Shown in pieces: positions 17,026 through 25,436 of a stretch of 64,000 nucleotides of DNA. Positions within the stretch are counted from its first letter, which is position 1. Each line of letters opens with the position of its first letter. Both the position numbers and the translations under genes were made by a program. The stretch comes from Candidatus Heritagella intestinalis. GTDB taxonomy: Bacteria; Bacillota; Clostridia; Oscillospirales; Acutalibacteraceae. The notes under the pieces were generated by a model, which did not search any database, was not told the origin of the DNA, and saw nothing but the letters and a program-made list of their open reading frames with translations. The stretch lies in contig CAJFVO010000003.1 of the NCBI GenBank assembly GCA_904420555.1, positions 62,001 through 126,000 on the forward strand, in the 5' to 3' direction.

Positions 17026-17559
17026 TTACAGCAGGATCATAGAGACATAAGTGAGGGTGTTGTTGCCGCCGCAGTAACGCAGCCCGCAATCCTTGCACAC
17101 TTCGCTGACCATCATGCCATAGGCTTCCATGGATACGGTGAATTTTTCCGGGAACCGGCAGGGGGCGTCGGGATACGTGCAGGTTTTGCATTCGCATCCT
17201 CCGGCCCCTAGGGGCAAGAACCGTTCCCCTTTGGCGCGCAGGGCGGCCATGGCTTTTTGGAAGAGCTCTTTGTGGCGGCGGCTGCCCTCTTCCATCCCTT
17301 CAAAATCGAATGAATCCTCTAACCGGGTCACAGTGAGAGCCACTACGGCGACTTCATATTGTGCGACCCGGTTTTTGCATTCTTCCAGGGTTCCGCAGCC
17401 CGGAGGGCAGCACCACTTTTTTCCATATGCCCCGCAGCGGTTGGCCGCACACATGTCCCGGACTTCCGGCAGGAGACGGAGTTTGGAGGTCTCCAGCAGG
17501 GCCACATCGTCAAAGCCGATTTCTCGCATAAAAGTACAAAAATTCTCATAATTTTTCAT
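17026..17559 (-). CDS. DUF2284 cysteine-rich metal-binding protein
   Basis: A 177-residue soluble protein with many cysteines: CAANRCGAYGKKWCCPPGCG (about residues 34-53), a middle C-x-C-x2-C pair region and CKDCGLRYCGGNNT near the C terminus. DUF2284 proteins are predicted metal or Fe-S binders often found beside corrinoid methyltransferases; the function is not established. ATG at 17559 is preceded by AAAGGTG. It lies between the two plus-strand genes of the corrinoid locus but on the opposite strand, divergent from the RACE gene across 81 bases, so it may share control with it. Confidence 0.8.
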   Translation of the reverse strand: MKNYENFCTFMREIGFDDVALLETSKLRLLPEVRDMCAANRCGAYGKKWCCPPGCGTLEECKNRVAQYEVAVVALTVTRLEDSFDFEGMEEGSRRHKELFQKAMAALRAKGERFLPLGAGGCECKTCTYPDAPCRFPEKFTVSMEAYGMMVSEVCKDCGLRYCGGNNTLTYVSMILL

Positions 17560-17640
17560 TGTGATGTACACCTTTCTTTTGTTATACTGATGTAAAACAC
17601 CGTCATGTGCGGTGTGCCTTTTCCAAAAGGAGGAATTGTA

Positions 17641-19161
17641 ATGCCCAAAGTGGAGATCCACGCAGGAGGAGGCAAAAAGGTTCTGACTGTTTCCGAAAAA
17701 ACGCCCCTTTCCGTCATCACCGCGCCCTATGGGCTCCCCATGCCCTGTGGCGGAAACCACACCTGCGGCAAATGCCGGGTGCGGGCCATTGGCCAGCTTA
17801 GCCCCCTCAGCGAGGAGGAAAAGCGGCTGTTGACGCCCCAAGAGCTGGCTGACGGCCTGCGCTTAGCCTGTTCGGCAGAAATTACAGGAGACTGCACCGT
17901 GTTTTTGCCGGAATCCGGCGGGGCGGAGCAGGTCCTGCTGTCGGGAGCCTTTCAGGGAGCGGAAGCCTCTGGCTGGGGCTTGGCAGTAGATATCGGCACC
18001 ACCACCCTGGCGGCATATGCCTGCCGGGACGGGGAAGTCGTGGCCAGCGCTGGGCAGCGCAACTGCCAATCCCCCTATGGTGCGGACGTGATTACCCGCA
18101 TTGGCGCAAACCAGCCGGAATTGCTGCATCAGCTCATCACCAAGCAGGTGTCGGAGCTTTGCCAGAAGGTGTTGGGGGACGCCGCCGCTCCCAAAGACGT
18201 GTGCCGGATAGTCGTCACCGGGAATACCACCATGCTGCATTTTTTCCGGGGATACGACCCCGCACCCATTGCGGCTGCGCCTTTTACGCCCCATTCCCTG
18301 TTTGGGGAGACCCTTCCGGCTTCCCAGCTGCTGCCGGCCTATGAGAATGCGGAGCTGTATCTGCCGCCCTGTATTTCTGCCTATGTAGGGGCCGATATGG
18401 TCTGCGCTATCCTGTCCTCCCGGATGGGGGAGAAAGAGGAAACGGCACTGCTGGCGGACATCGGCACCAACGGGGAAATGGCCCTCTGGCATAAAGGAGA
18501 GCTGTATGCCTGCTCTACTGCTGCTGGCCCGGCCTTGGAAGGTGCCTGCATCCATATGGGGATGGAGGCCGCTCCCGGCGCTATTGACCGGGTAACACCC
18601 GGTGCGGACGGAGAGCTGTGCTGGCACACCATTGGGGAGGTACCAGCCAAGGGGCTCTGCGGAAGCGGGCTGATTTCTCTCATCAACTGTCTGCTCCAAA
18701 CTGGCCGTATGGATGAAACCGGCGCCCTTTGTGACCCGGAGGAGGCCCCCGACGGTTCCGGAGAGGACTGCGTGTTGGTGGGAGACAGCGGCGTTTTCCT
18801 GACCCAGAAGGATATCCGGCAGGTGCAGCTTGCAAAGGCGGCTATCTGCGCCGGCATTCACACCATGCTGGAGGCTTGCCGCCTTTCCCCGGAGCAGGTG
18901 GACACTTTTTATCTGTGCGGCGGTTTTGGCAGCTATCTGGAACCCGAATCAGCAGCGGGAATCGGCTTGTTCCCCGCTTCCCTCAAAGATAAAGTGCGGG
19001 TTTTGGGCAATGCTGCCGGTTCCGGCGCGGCAATGCTCCTTTCAGATAAATATCGGAAGACAGCCCGGAAATTGTGCGATCAAGCAAATCTCATTGAGCT
19101 TTCAGCCAGCCCGGTATTTATGGAAGAGTATGTAGAACAAATGTCCTTTGAGACAGAGTAA
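17641..19161 (+). CDS. RACE-type reductive activator of corrinoid proteins
   Basis: A 506-residue two-part protein. Residues 1-90 form a [2Fe-2S] ferredoxin domain with Cys36, Cys42, Cys45 and Cys77. The rest is an ASKHA (actin/Hsp70-like) ATPase domain, with phosphate motifs VDIGTTTLAAY (about 117-127) and ADIGTNGEM (about 276-284). RACE proteins use ATP and electrons to reduce inactive cob(II)alamin back to cob(I)alamin in corrinoid methyl carriers. ATG at 17641 follows AAAAGGAGG; the frame extends to 17605 without a better site. Its presence strongly implies that a corrinoid protein is its client, although none is encoded here. Confidence 0.92.
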   Translation: MPKVEIHAGGGKKVLTVSEKTPLSVITAPYGLPMPCGGNHTCGKCRVRAIGQLSPLSEEEKRLLTPQELADGLRLACSAEITGDCTVFLPESGGAEQVLLSGAFQGAEASGWGLAVDIGTTTLAAYACRDGEVVASAGQRNCQSPYGADVITRIGANQPELLHQLITKQVSELCQKVLGDAAAPKDVCRIVVTGNTTMLHFFRGYDPAPIAAAPFTPHSLFGETLPASQLLPAYENAELYLPPCISAYVGADMVCAILSSRMGEKEETALLADIGTNGEMALWHKGELYACSTAAGPALEGACIHMGMEAAPGAIDRVTPGADGELCWHTIGEVPAKGLCGSGLISLINCLLQTGRMDETGALCDPEEAPDGSGEDCVLVGDSGVFLTQKDIRQVQLAKAAICAGIHTMLEACRLSPEQVDTFYLCGGFGSYLEPESAAGIGLFPASLKDKVRVLGNAAGSGAAMLLSDKYRKTARKLCDQANLIELSASPVFMEEYVEQMSFETE

Positions 19162-19182
19162 AGTAAACAGAAAGGAATGTGA

Positions 19183-20160
19183 TTGATCATGGCAGAGACC
19201 CACAAGCAAAGATTTATCAAAGCCCTGCGCCGGGAACCTATTACCGGCCATGTCCCCCAGTTTGAGCTGGTGTTTTTCCTGACCATGGAGGCCTTCGGCC
19301 GGGTGCATCCCTGTCAGCGTTCTTATTCCCAGTGGAACCAAATGAGCGTCCGGGAGCGGGAGCTGCATTTGCAGGATGTAGCGGATATTTATATCCAGAC
19401 GGCAGAGCATTACCAGCACGACGCCATCTTTGTGCAGCCCAGCCCTGGCGCCCATGATTTTGAGAACATCCGCCGCCTGCTGGAAATCATCCGGGAGAAA
19501 AGCGGCGATGAGTACTACCTCATGATGCACGGCGACCCCACCCTTGCCATTCCCAGCGGGGACGATATGCTGGAAATGTCGGCCCAAATGTATGAGGAGC
19601 CGGAAGTGCTCCATGACGCGCAAAAGCGTGTCTGGGACCGGCTGCAAAAGGAAGCGGCTGCCCTGCAGGGCACCGGCCTGCTGGATGGCTATACCCTCTG
19701 TTCCGACTACGCCTTCAATGTGAACCCCTTCTTCTCCCCGGATATGTTCGCGGAGCTGGTGGCCCCCCACCTGAAGGAGTGCATTGATGGGTATCATCAG
19801 ATGGGCTATTATGTCATCAAGCACACGGACGGCAACATCAATCCCATTGTCGACCAGATCGTGGACTGCGGCCCCGATGCCCTGCACTCCATTGACCCCC
19901 AGGGCCATATGAACCTCTCTGAAATCCGGAAGAAGTATGGCGACCGCATCTGCACCATCGGCAACGTGAACTGCGGCCTGCTCCAGACCGGCACCGATGA
20001 GGAAGCCGAAGCTGATGTGCGCCGCTGCCTGCGGGAGGGCATGGATGGAAACTACGGGTTCATCTTCTCTACTTCCAACTGCGCCTACACGGGAATGCCT
20101 TTGGAGCGCTATGAGATGATGGAAAAAATCTGGCGCGAAGAAGCGGTCTATCCGGGTTGA
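19183..20160 (+). CDS. URO-D superfamily methyltransferase-like protein (HxD type)
   Basis: A 325-residue TIM-barrel protein of the same superfamily as the gene at 15940, but from a different branch. At the position of the zinc motif it reads KHTDGN (His214, Asp216) rather than HSCGN, so the thiolate ligand is absent and the metal site or chemistry should differ. The start is either TTG at 19183 (AAAGGA 6 bases upstream) or ATG at 19189 (12 bases); I keep the TTG with reservation. It follows the RACE gene by 21 bases, so the two are cotranscribed. Confidence 0.8.
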   Translation: MIMAETHKQRFIKALRREPITGHVPQFELVFFLTMEAFGRVHPCQRSYSQWNQMSVRERELHLQDVADIYIQTAEHYQHDAIFVQPSPGAHDFENIRRLLEIIREKSGDEYYLMMHGDPTLAIPSGDDMLEMSAQMYEEPEVLHDAQKRVWDRLQKEAAALQGTGLLDGYTLCSDYAFNVNPFFSPDMFAELVAPHLKECIDGYHQMGYYVIKHTDGNINPIVDQIVDCGPDALHSIDPQGHMNLSEIRKKYGDRICTIGNVNCGLLQTGTDEEAEADVRRCLREGMDGNYGFIFSTSNCAYTGMPLERYEMMEKIWREEAVYPG

Positions 20161-20263
20161 TTTATCAATTTTTATTATACGCTTTTTAAAGAAAAAGGCT
20201 GGCAATTTCTTGCGTTTTTTGGGATTTCTTTCTACTTTCATGAAAGTTTTAAAGCAAATAAGC

Positions 20264-20298
20264 AAGGCCCCAACACCATTTCGGTGTTGGGGCCTTTT
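20264..20298 (+). terminator. Terminator of the corrinoid operon
   Basis: A 14-bp perfect stem, AAGGCCCCAACACC (20264-20277) with its complement at 20283-20296, is followed by TTTTT. It ends the RACE/URO-D transcript. Confidence 0.9.
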
Positions 20299-20308
20299 TA
20301 AATAGAAT

Positions 20309-20336
20309 GGGGCGCTGTGCTCATGCACAGCGCCCC
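20309..20336 (-). terminator. Hairpin at the end of pckG
   Basis: A 12-bp perfect stem GGGGCGCTGTGC with a TCAT loop. On the minus strand it is followed by ATTCTATTT, a weak T stretch; it probably terminates pckG. Confidence 0.7.
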
Positions 20337-20364
20337 ACCCGTATCTTACCGGAAAACCGGCTGA

Positions 20365-22131
20365 TTATTTGCAGTTGTTCTTCAGGGTCTCCAGGGACTC
20401 CTTCAGCTCCTCAGGCAGCTTATCGCCGAAGGTCTTGTAGAACTCTTCGATCTCAGCAGCTTCCTTGGCCCACTCGTCCTTCTTCACAGCCAGGATGCCC
20501 TTCAGGTCCTCAATGGTGAAGTCCTCCAGGCCTTCCAGGTTGATGTCCTCAGCCTTGGGCACATAGCCGATAGCGGTCTCGTCAGCGTCAGCCTTGCCCT
20601 CGCAGCGGTCGATGATCCACTCGAGAACGCGGAGGTTGTCGCCGAAGCCCGGCCAAATGAAGTTGCCCTCATCGTCCAGACGGAACCAGTTGACGTTGAA
20701 GATCTTGGGAGCCTTGTCGCCCAGCTTCTCGCCCATCTCAATCCAGTGCTTGAAGTAGTCGCCCATGTGATAGCCGCAGAAGGGCTTCATGGCCATGGGG
20801 TCATGACGCAGCACACCCACAGCGCCGGTAGCGGCGGCAGTGGTCTCGGAAGCCATGATGGAGCCTACGAACACGCCGTGGTTCCAGTCGCGGGACTGAT
20901 ACACCAGGGGAGTGGTCTTAGCGCGGCGGCCGCCGAAGATAATAGCGGAAATCGGAACGCCGGCGCCCTTGTCGAACTCAGGGCTGATGCAGGGGCAGTT
21001 CTTGGCGGGAGCGGTGAAGCGGCTGTTGGGATGCGCGCCCTTCACATCGCTGGTCTTGCCGTTCCAGGGGTTGCCCATCCAGTCCAGAGCATTCTCAGGC
21101 GGATTCTTGTCCAGGCCTTCCCACCACACGGTGTTGTCATCCAGGTTGTGGGCAACGTTGGTGAAGATGGTTCCCTGACGGGTGGTAGCCAGAGCGTTGG
21201 GGTTGGACTTGTTGTTGGTGCCGGGGGCCACGCCGAAGAAGCCGTTCTCCGGGTTGATGGCGTACAGACGTCCATCCTCGCCCTGACGCATCCAGGCGAT
21301 GTCATCGCCGACGGTCCAAACCTTGTAGCCCTTTGCACGGTATCCCTCAGGCGGGATGAGCATGGCCAGGTTGGTCTTGCCGCAGGCAGACGGGAAAGCA
21401 GCAGCCACATACTTGATCTCGCCCTGGGGATTCTCCAGGCCCAGGATCAGCATGTGCTCGGCCATCCAGCCCTCGTTCTTGCCCTGATAGGAAGCGATAC
21501 GCAGCGCAAAGCACTTCTTGCCCAGGAGCACGTTTCCGCCGTAACCGGAGTTCACGGAAATAATGGTGTTGTCCTCCGGGAAGTGGCAGATATATCTCTT
21601 CTCTTCGTCGATGTCACACTTGCAGTGCAGGCCCTTCACCCAATCGGTGCTGTCGCCCAGGGCTTCCCAAACCTTGTTGCCCACGCGGGTCATGATGGCC
21701 ATATTCAGCACCACATAAATAGAGTCGGTGAGCTCTACGCCGATCTTGGCAAGAGGGGAACCGATGGGGCCCATGGAATAGGGGATCACATACATGGTGC
21801 GGCCCTTGTAGCTTCCGCGGGCAATGTCATACAGCATTTTGTAGGCCTTCTCCGGGTCCATCCAGTTGTTGGTGGGGCCGGCGTCCTCTTCTTTCTTCGA
21901 GCAGATATAGGTTCTGCCTTCCACACGGGCCACGTCGTTGACAGCGGTGCGGTGCAGATAGCAGCCCGGCAGCTTCTCCTCGTTCAGCTTGATCATCTCG
22001 CCGGTCTGGCAGGCTTCAGCGCGGAGCGCCTCCAGCTGCTCTTCAGAACCGTCGATCCAGACCACCTGATCGGGGTTGACGAGAGCTTTCATCTCGTCGA
22101 TCCACTTCAAAACAGAAGCATTATTTGTCAT
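20365..22131 (-). CDS. pckG: Phosphoenolpyruvate carboxykinase (GTP)
   Basis: A 588-residue enzyme that interconverts oxaloacetate and PEP using GTP/GDP. The kinase-1a motif FPSACGKTNLAM (246-257) carries the redox-sensitive Cys250 specific to the GTP class; NPENGFFGVAPGT and FGGRRAKTTPLV are further class signatures. Length fits GTP-PEPCK (about 600) and not the ATP-type common in Firmicutes (about 530). In fermenters it often runs in the carboxylating direction, making oxaloacetate and GTP. ATG at 22131 has GGAAGGAG 7 bases upstream. It has its own promoter and terminator. Confidence 0.97.
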   Translation of the reverse strand: MTNNASVLKWIDEMKALVNPDQVVWIDGSEEQLEALRAEACQTGEMIKLNEEKLPGCYLHRTAVNDVARVEGRTYICSKKEEDAGPTNNWMDPEKAYKMLYDIARGSYKGRTMYVIPYSMGPIGSPLAKIGVELTDSIYVVLNMAIMTRVGNKVWEALGDSTDWVKGLHCKCDIDEEKRYICHFPEDNTIISVNSGYGGNVLLGKKCFALRIASYQGKNEGWMAEHMLILGLENPQGEIKYVAAAFPSACGKTNLAMLIPPEGYRAKGYKVWTVGDDIAWMRQGEDGRLYAINPENGFFGVAPGTNNKSNPNALATTRQGTIFTNVAHNLDDNTVWWEGLDKNPPENALDWMGNPWNGKTSDVKGAHPNSRFTAPAKNCPCISPEFDKGAGVPISAIIFGGRRAKTTPLVYQSRDWNHGVFVGSIMASETTAAATGAVGVLRHDPMAMKPFCGYHMGDYFKHWIEMGEKLGDKAPKIFNVNWFRLDDEGNFIWPGFGDNLRVLEWIIDRCEGKADADETAIGYVPKAEDINLEGLEDFTIEDLKGILAVKKDEWAKEAAEIEEFYKTFGDKLPEELKESLETLKNNCK

Positions 22132-22255
22132 AATTTTTCTCCTTCCGGCCCAATGGCCAAAACATTTCAAATTATGCGACCAGTTTTACAGAACCGCAGG
22201 CGGCGCTGCAAAACCATGGTTGGCGGCTGAAATCCCAAGATTTCGGCTATTTCTC

Positions 22256-22284
22256 ATTGTACCCGATACGCCCCCATAAATCAA
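22256..22284 (-). promoter_or_regulatory. Sigma-A promoter of pckG
   Basis: On the minus strand TTGATT (22284-22279), a 17-base spacer and TACAAT (22261-22256). The leader would be about 120 bases. Confidence 0.7.
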
Positions 22285-22354
22285 TGACCAATTTGTGAAA
22301 TCGGCGAACCTTTTGCCGGAACTTTCCTGTATAGAATTAAAAAACTGCTTTATT

Positions 22355-22789
22355 TTACGGAATCAGGAGAGGATAGCGGAGGATGCGCTTTTTCTTTTTT
22401 TCGGCATACTGTAAGGTAGCCGCCGCCCCGCCCCAGTCATAAAGGACATAGGCCACGACGGTTTCGGCGTGCTCCACCATCCATTGGTTCCGCCGGAGAA
22501 TGGCCAGCTTGGGCGGTACGGTTTCCAGAGGGGGATAGACGGTTTTATCGTAGAGGCCGGCAGGGATTTTTCTGGAAAGATAGGGGGTTACCAAAATAGA
22601 CCGCACCTGGGGATAGCGCTGCTTTTGGAAGCGCACTTCCCGGGCGGCCATCTGGTCGAATTCCCCATAGCCGCCCAGATAAAACTGCTCATTCCCCTCC
22701 GCTATGAGAGCGGTAACCACCTGATGGAGCCATTGGGCAACCTGCTCCGGACGGTCTACGTTTCTGTGGCCGCAAAAGGTGACATACAT
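22355..22789 (-). CDS. SLOG family (DUF1273-like) protein
   Basis: A 144-residue single-domain Rossmann-like protein. The opening TFCGHRNV and the glycine-rich LGGYGEFDQMAA (about 38-49) are the two hallmarks of the SLOG/DUF1273 (YspA-like) group, predicted to bind nucleotides or nucleotide-derived ligands. The C-terminal half (VAYVLYDWGGAAATLQYAEKKKK) fits the same fold. SLOG domains occur in defence and stress systems, but here there is no partner gene; the next gene is a divergent XRE regulator. The start has GGGAGG 9-10 bases upstream. Function unknown. Confidence 0.8.
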   Translation of the reverse strand: MYVTFCGHRNVDRPEQVAQWLHQVVTALIAEGNEQFYLGGYGEFDQMAAREVRFQKQRYPQVRSILVTPYLSRKIPAGLYDKTVYPPLETVPPKLAILRRNQWMVEHAETVVAYVLYDWGGAAATLQYAEKKKKRILRYPLLIP

Positions 22790-22921
22790 TTGATTTTACC
22801 TCCCAATTTATTTTCTCTGCATAGCATAGCACAAAAGCAGGGAATAGTACAGTTACAAGGACTACTTGCAAAAACAATCCTCCTATAATCGAAGACAATT
22901 AAACCAGGGGAGGGAGTCGTT

Positions 22922-23161
22922 TTGCAGCTCAATGAAGCAGTAAGCCAGCGCCTTTCTCAATTAGTGGATGAGAAGAATATGACCTGGTATCAGCTGTATC
23001 TTAAAAGCGGTGTTTATAAGTCCACTATCAGCAATATTATTCATTGCACCTACCCTTCGGTAAAGCTCCGAGTGATTCACGAATTGTGCCAAGGGCTGGG
23101 AATCAGCCTGAGCGAATTTTTTAATTCTCCGCTGTTTGACGAAAATAACCTGGAACCATAA
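22922..23161 (+). CDS. XRE family helix-turn-helix protein
   Basis: A 79-residue protein that is almost entirely a Cro/C1-type helix-turn-helix (WYQLYLKSGVYKSTISNII at about residues 21-39). It starts with TTG at 22922, supported by GGAGGGAG five bases before; no ATG fits. Its stop codon is followed 21 bases later by the ribbon-helix-helix gene, so the two form a pair of small DNA-binding proteins. No toxin-like gene is adjacent. Target unknown; autoregulation is likely but only inferred. Confidence 0.82.
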   Translation: MQLNEAVSQRLSQLVDEKNMTWYQLYLKSGVYKSTISNIIHCTYPSVKLRVIHELCQGLGISLSEFFNSPLFDENNLEP

Positions 23162-23182
23162 ATGAACTTGGAGGTTATAAAA

Positions 23183-23359
23183 ATGAAGCCGCTAAAACAG
23201 AAAATCAGCATCACCTTGGATGAAGATATTATTAAAAGAGTGCGGGTGTTGGCCGAGGATTGCGACCGCTCCCTTTCCCAATATATCAATCTGGTTTTGC
23301 GGGATTATTTAAAGGCTTTGGATGCGGATGAAAACTCTGTCAGCAAATATAACCCGTGA
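23183..23359 (+). CDS. Ribbon-helix-helix (Arc/CopG-like) protein
   Basis: A 58-residue protein. The beta strand KQKISITLDEDIIKRVRVLA, a turn (EDCDRSLSQYI) and a second helix (NLVLRDYLKAL) make a ribbon-helix-helix DNA-binding domain, which works as a dimer. ATG at 23183 is preceded by TTGGAGG; an in-frame ATG at 23162 immediately follows the upstream stop but has no site of its own. Antitoxins and plasmid or phage copy regulators use this fold, but the partner gene encodes another regulator rather than a toxin. Confidence 0.8.
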   Translation: MKPLKQKISITLDEDIIKRVRVLAEDCDRSLSQYINLVLRDYLKALDADENSVSKYNP

Positions 23360-23376
23360 GATTCTAAAAATTTGCA

Positions 23377-23425
23377 AAAAAATTTCCTCCGGCGCCCCTT
23401 TTGGGGAACCGGAGGATTTTCTTTT
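23377..23425. terminator. Bidirectional terminator between the RHH gene and tsaD
   Basis: AAAATTTCCTCCGG pairs with CCGGAGGATTTT around a GC-rich loop (stem 23379-23420). A-rich and T-rich tails on the two sides let it serve both convergent genes. Confidence 0.85.
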
Positions 23426-23458
23426 AACCGTTCTTTAATCAGTTTCTTTCAAAACAGC

Positions 23459-24472
23459 TTATTTCAACGTGTCTACGGCCATATTGGCGCAGGCATTGAG
23501 CTCCATCCCTGCCAGGTTGCCCCGAAGGAATTCGTAATATCCCTGGGCGCCAACCATAGCGGCATTATCGCCGCAATAGCGCAGCTCCGGCCGGAAGAAC
23601 TCCCAGCCGTTTTTCCGGCACTCTTCTTCCAGCCGGGCCCGGAGCAGCCGGTTGGCCGAAACGCCTCCGGCAATGACTACTTTCTCTGCCCCGGTCTTTC
23701 TGGCGGCGGCCACGGTGTTTTGCACCAGGCAGTCCACTACCGCTTTTCGGAAAGAAGCGGCCAGGTCGGGAACCGGCAGGGTCTGGCCTTTTTGAGAAGC
23801 GTTGTGAATCAGGTTAATCACAGCGGTTTTCAGCCCGGAAAAGCTGAAATCCAACGGCGCCCCCGACACGGAGGGATGGGGGAACGAAAAGGCGTCCGGG
23901 TTTCCGCTCTCCGCCACTTCGTCCAGATGCACGCCCCCCGGATAGGGCATTCCCATAGACCGAGCGGCTTTATCGAAGGCCTCGCCGGCAGCATCGTCCC
24001 GGGTGCGGCCAATCATTTCCAGCTTGGTGTAGTCCCGGACGTCAATGAGGTGGGTATGCCCGCCGGACACCACCAGGCACAAAAACGGCGGCGTCAGGTC
24101 GGGGTTGGTCAGGTAATTGGCGGCAATATGGCTGCGCAGGTGATGCACCGGGATGAGGGGCTTTCCCGTGGCCAGGGCCAGGCCCTTGGCAAAATTCACC
24201 CCCACCAGCAAAGCCCCGATTAAACCAGGGGCATAGGTAACGGCAATGGCGTCAATATCGTCCAGAGTGCAGCCGGCTTCTTCCAATGCCTGCTGCGTTA
24301 CACCGGAAATGGCCTCGCTGTGCCGGCGAGAGGCGATCTCCGGTACTACGCCGCCATATAGTTTGTGCTCTTCCACCTGGGAGGCCACAATATTGGAGAG
24401 AACCTGCCGTCCGTCCTCCACCACGGCGGCGGCGGTTTCATCACAGGAGCTTTCGATTCCTAAAATGCGCAT
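23459..24472 (-). CDS. tsaD: tRNA N6-adenosine threonylcarbamoyltransferase
   Basis: A 337-residue ASKHA-fold enzyme that transfers the threonylcarbamoyl group to A37 of ANN-decoding tRNAs. The start MRILGIESSCDETAAAVV, the metal motif His111-x3-His115 (HHLRSH), LVVSGGHTHL and the late GGVSANRLLR are diagnostic. ATG at 24472 has AAAGGA 8 bases upstream; the frame extends 96 codons further without family similarity. Its usual partner tsaB is not beside it, although rimI, which often clusters with these genes, is encoded 1.5 kb away on the same strand. Confidence 0.96.
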   Translation of the reverse strand: MRILGIESSCDETAAAVVEDGRQVLSNIVASQVEEHKLYGGVVPEIASRRHSEAISGVTQQALEEAGCTLDDIDAIAVTYAPGLIGALLVGVNFAKGLALATGKPLIPVHHLRSHIAANYLTNPDLTPPFLCLVVSGGHTHLIDVRDYTKLEMIGRTRDDAAGEAFDKAARSMGMPYPGGVHLDEVAESGNPDAFSFPHPSVSGAPLDFSFSGLKTAVINLIHNASQKGQTLPVPDLAASFRKAVVDCLVQNTVAAARKTGAEKVVIAGGVSANRLLRARLEEECRKNGWEFFRPELRYCGDNAAMVGAQGYYEFLRGNLAGMELNACANMAVDTLK

Positions 24473-24564
24473 AGGGATTGTCCTTTCTTCTTGAATAGCG
24501 ATGTTGCTTCTATCATACCGCACTCCAGAAGAAAAATCAAAAAATTCCCGATATTTTCTGAAGC

Positions 24565-25173
24565 TTACTGGCGGTTCTTTCTGGGATGGTACAGCCCGTA
24601 AAAAATGGGGATGGTCAGAAACACCACCCAAGCCCATGCCCACCAGGAAAAGCAGGAACCTGCCGCGAGATAAAGGCAGGCCGCCAGAATGGGGTATCCC
24701 CGATAAATCCCCATGTAAAACACCGGCACTGTCAGGAATAAAATCCACGCCGGGTGCCACCAGTGGAAAACAATCCCCAGCAGCAGATAGAGCAATACCA
24801 TCAGGGGCACATACACCGGATACAGGAACTGATAGATTCTTTGCCGTAGATTCGGTTTCCTTTTTTCCACGGCCTCCTCCTGCGCCGCAGGGGCGTCAGG
24901 CTTTGAATCAAAAGGGATTTTTTCATCGGGGCCATTTTCTTTTTGGGCCGTTTCCTGCACCTCGGGGGCGTTTTCCGATAAAAGCAATGCATCCAGGGAG
25001 ACTCCATAAAGCTTTGCCAACGCGATGAGATTGTCGGTATCCGGGGAGGATTCCCCCCGCTCCCATTTGGAGACCGCTTGGCGGCTGATTCCCAGTTTAG
25101 CGGCTAATTCTTCCTGAGAAAAACCGGCCTCTTTTCGAAGCTGTGCAAAGCGTTGTGCCAATAATAAATTCAT
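24565..25173 (-). CDS. XRE regulator with C-terminal membrane segments
   Basis: A 202-residue protein with a standard XRE helix-turn-helix at the N terminus (FSQEELAAKLGISRQAVSKWERG, about 18-40), an acidic, Ala/Pro/Glu-rich linker (about 65-105) and three or four hydrophobic Trp-rich segments (about 112-195) that should span the membrane. Proteins of this layout are common in Clostridia and are thought to couple an envelope signal to transcription; no ligand is known. ATG at 25173 follows AAAGGAGAG. It is divergent from the DUF2798 gene (285-base gap). Confidence 0.85.
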   Translation of the reverse strand: MNLLLAQRFAQLRKEAGFSQEELAAKLGISRQAVSKWERGESSPDTDNLIALAKLYGVSLDALLLSENAPEVQETAQKENGPDEKIPFDSKPDAPAAQEEAVEKRKPNLRQRIYQFLYPVYVPLMVLLYLLLGIVFHWWHPAWILFLTVPVFYMGIYRGYPILAACLYLAAGSCFSWWAWAWVVFLTIPIFYGLYHPRKNRQ

Positions 25174-25322
25174 CTTTGACTCTCCTTTCAACCCCAAGTC
25201 AGGGGGCTTTTCCTCCTCCAGTATGGAGGATTTTCCCGGAAAACGCCACCAACTGGGGGTTGAGTAGCGCAACTATCGGTTGCGAAGGGCAAAATCTGCC
25301 TGATTTTTGTAAAAAACTGCCT

Positions 25323-25351
25323 TTGCATCCTCCTTATCCCTGTGCTATGCT
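25323..25351 (+). promoter_or_regulatory. Sigma-A promoter of the DUF2798 gene
   Basis: TTGCAT, 17 bases, TATGCT. The predicted start (about 25357) falls four bases before the first strand of the three-way-junction leader. Confidence 0.75.
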
Positions 25352-25360
25352 ATAAGACGA

Positions 25361-25436
25361 AACGAACGCGTAGTGTGCGGATGCCTGATCCGGCACGTAA
25401 GTCCAGTTTGTCTGGACGGCGGTCGTTATTTTTTTT
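25361..25436 (+). promoter_or_regulatory. Candidate structured leader RNA (three-way junction plus U-tract)
   Basis: Three helices can be read. P1 pairs AACGAACGC (25361-25369) with GCGGTCGTT (25419-25427), one mismatch. P2 pairs GTGCGGAT (25375-25382) with ATCCGGCAC (25388-25396), one bulged G. P3 pairs GTCCAG (25401-25406) with CTGGAC (25412-25417). P1 is followed by A then eight T residues (25429-25436), and the ribosome binding site AAAGGAG starts at 25442. This could be a transcription-terminating riboswitch or attenuator. I cannot match it to a known class. Confidence 0.5.

Noticed and set aside
20746-22230. 494-residue plus-strand open frame opposite pckG
   Set aside because: The minus strand encodes an unmistakable GTP-PEPCK; the reverse frame has no initiation site or domain.
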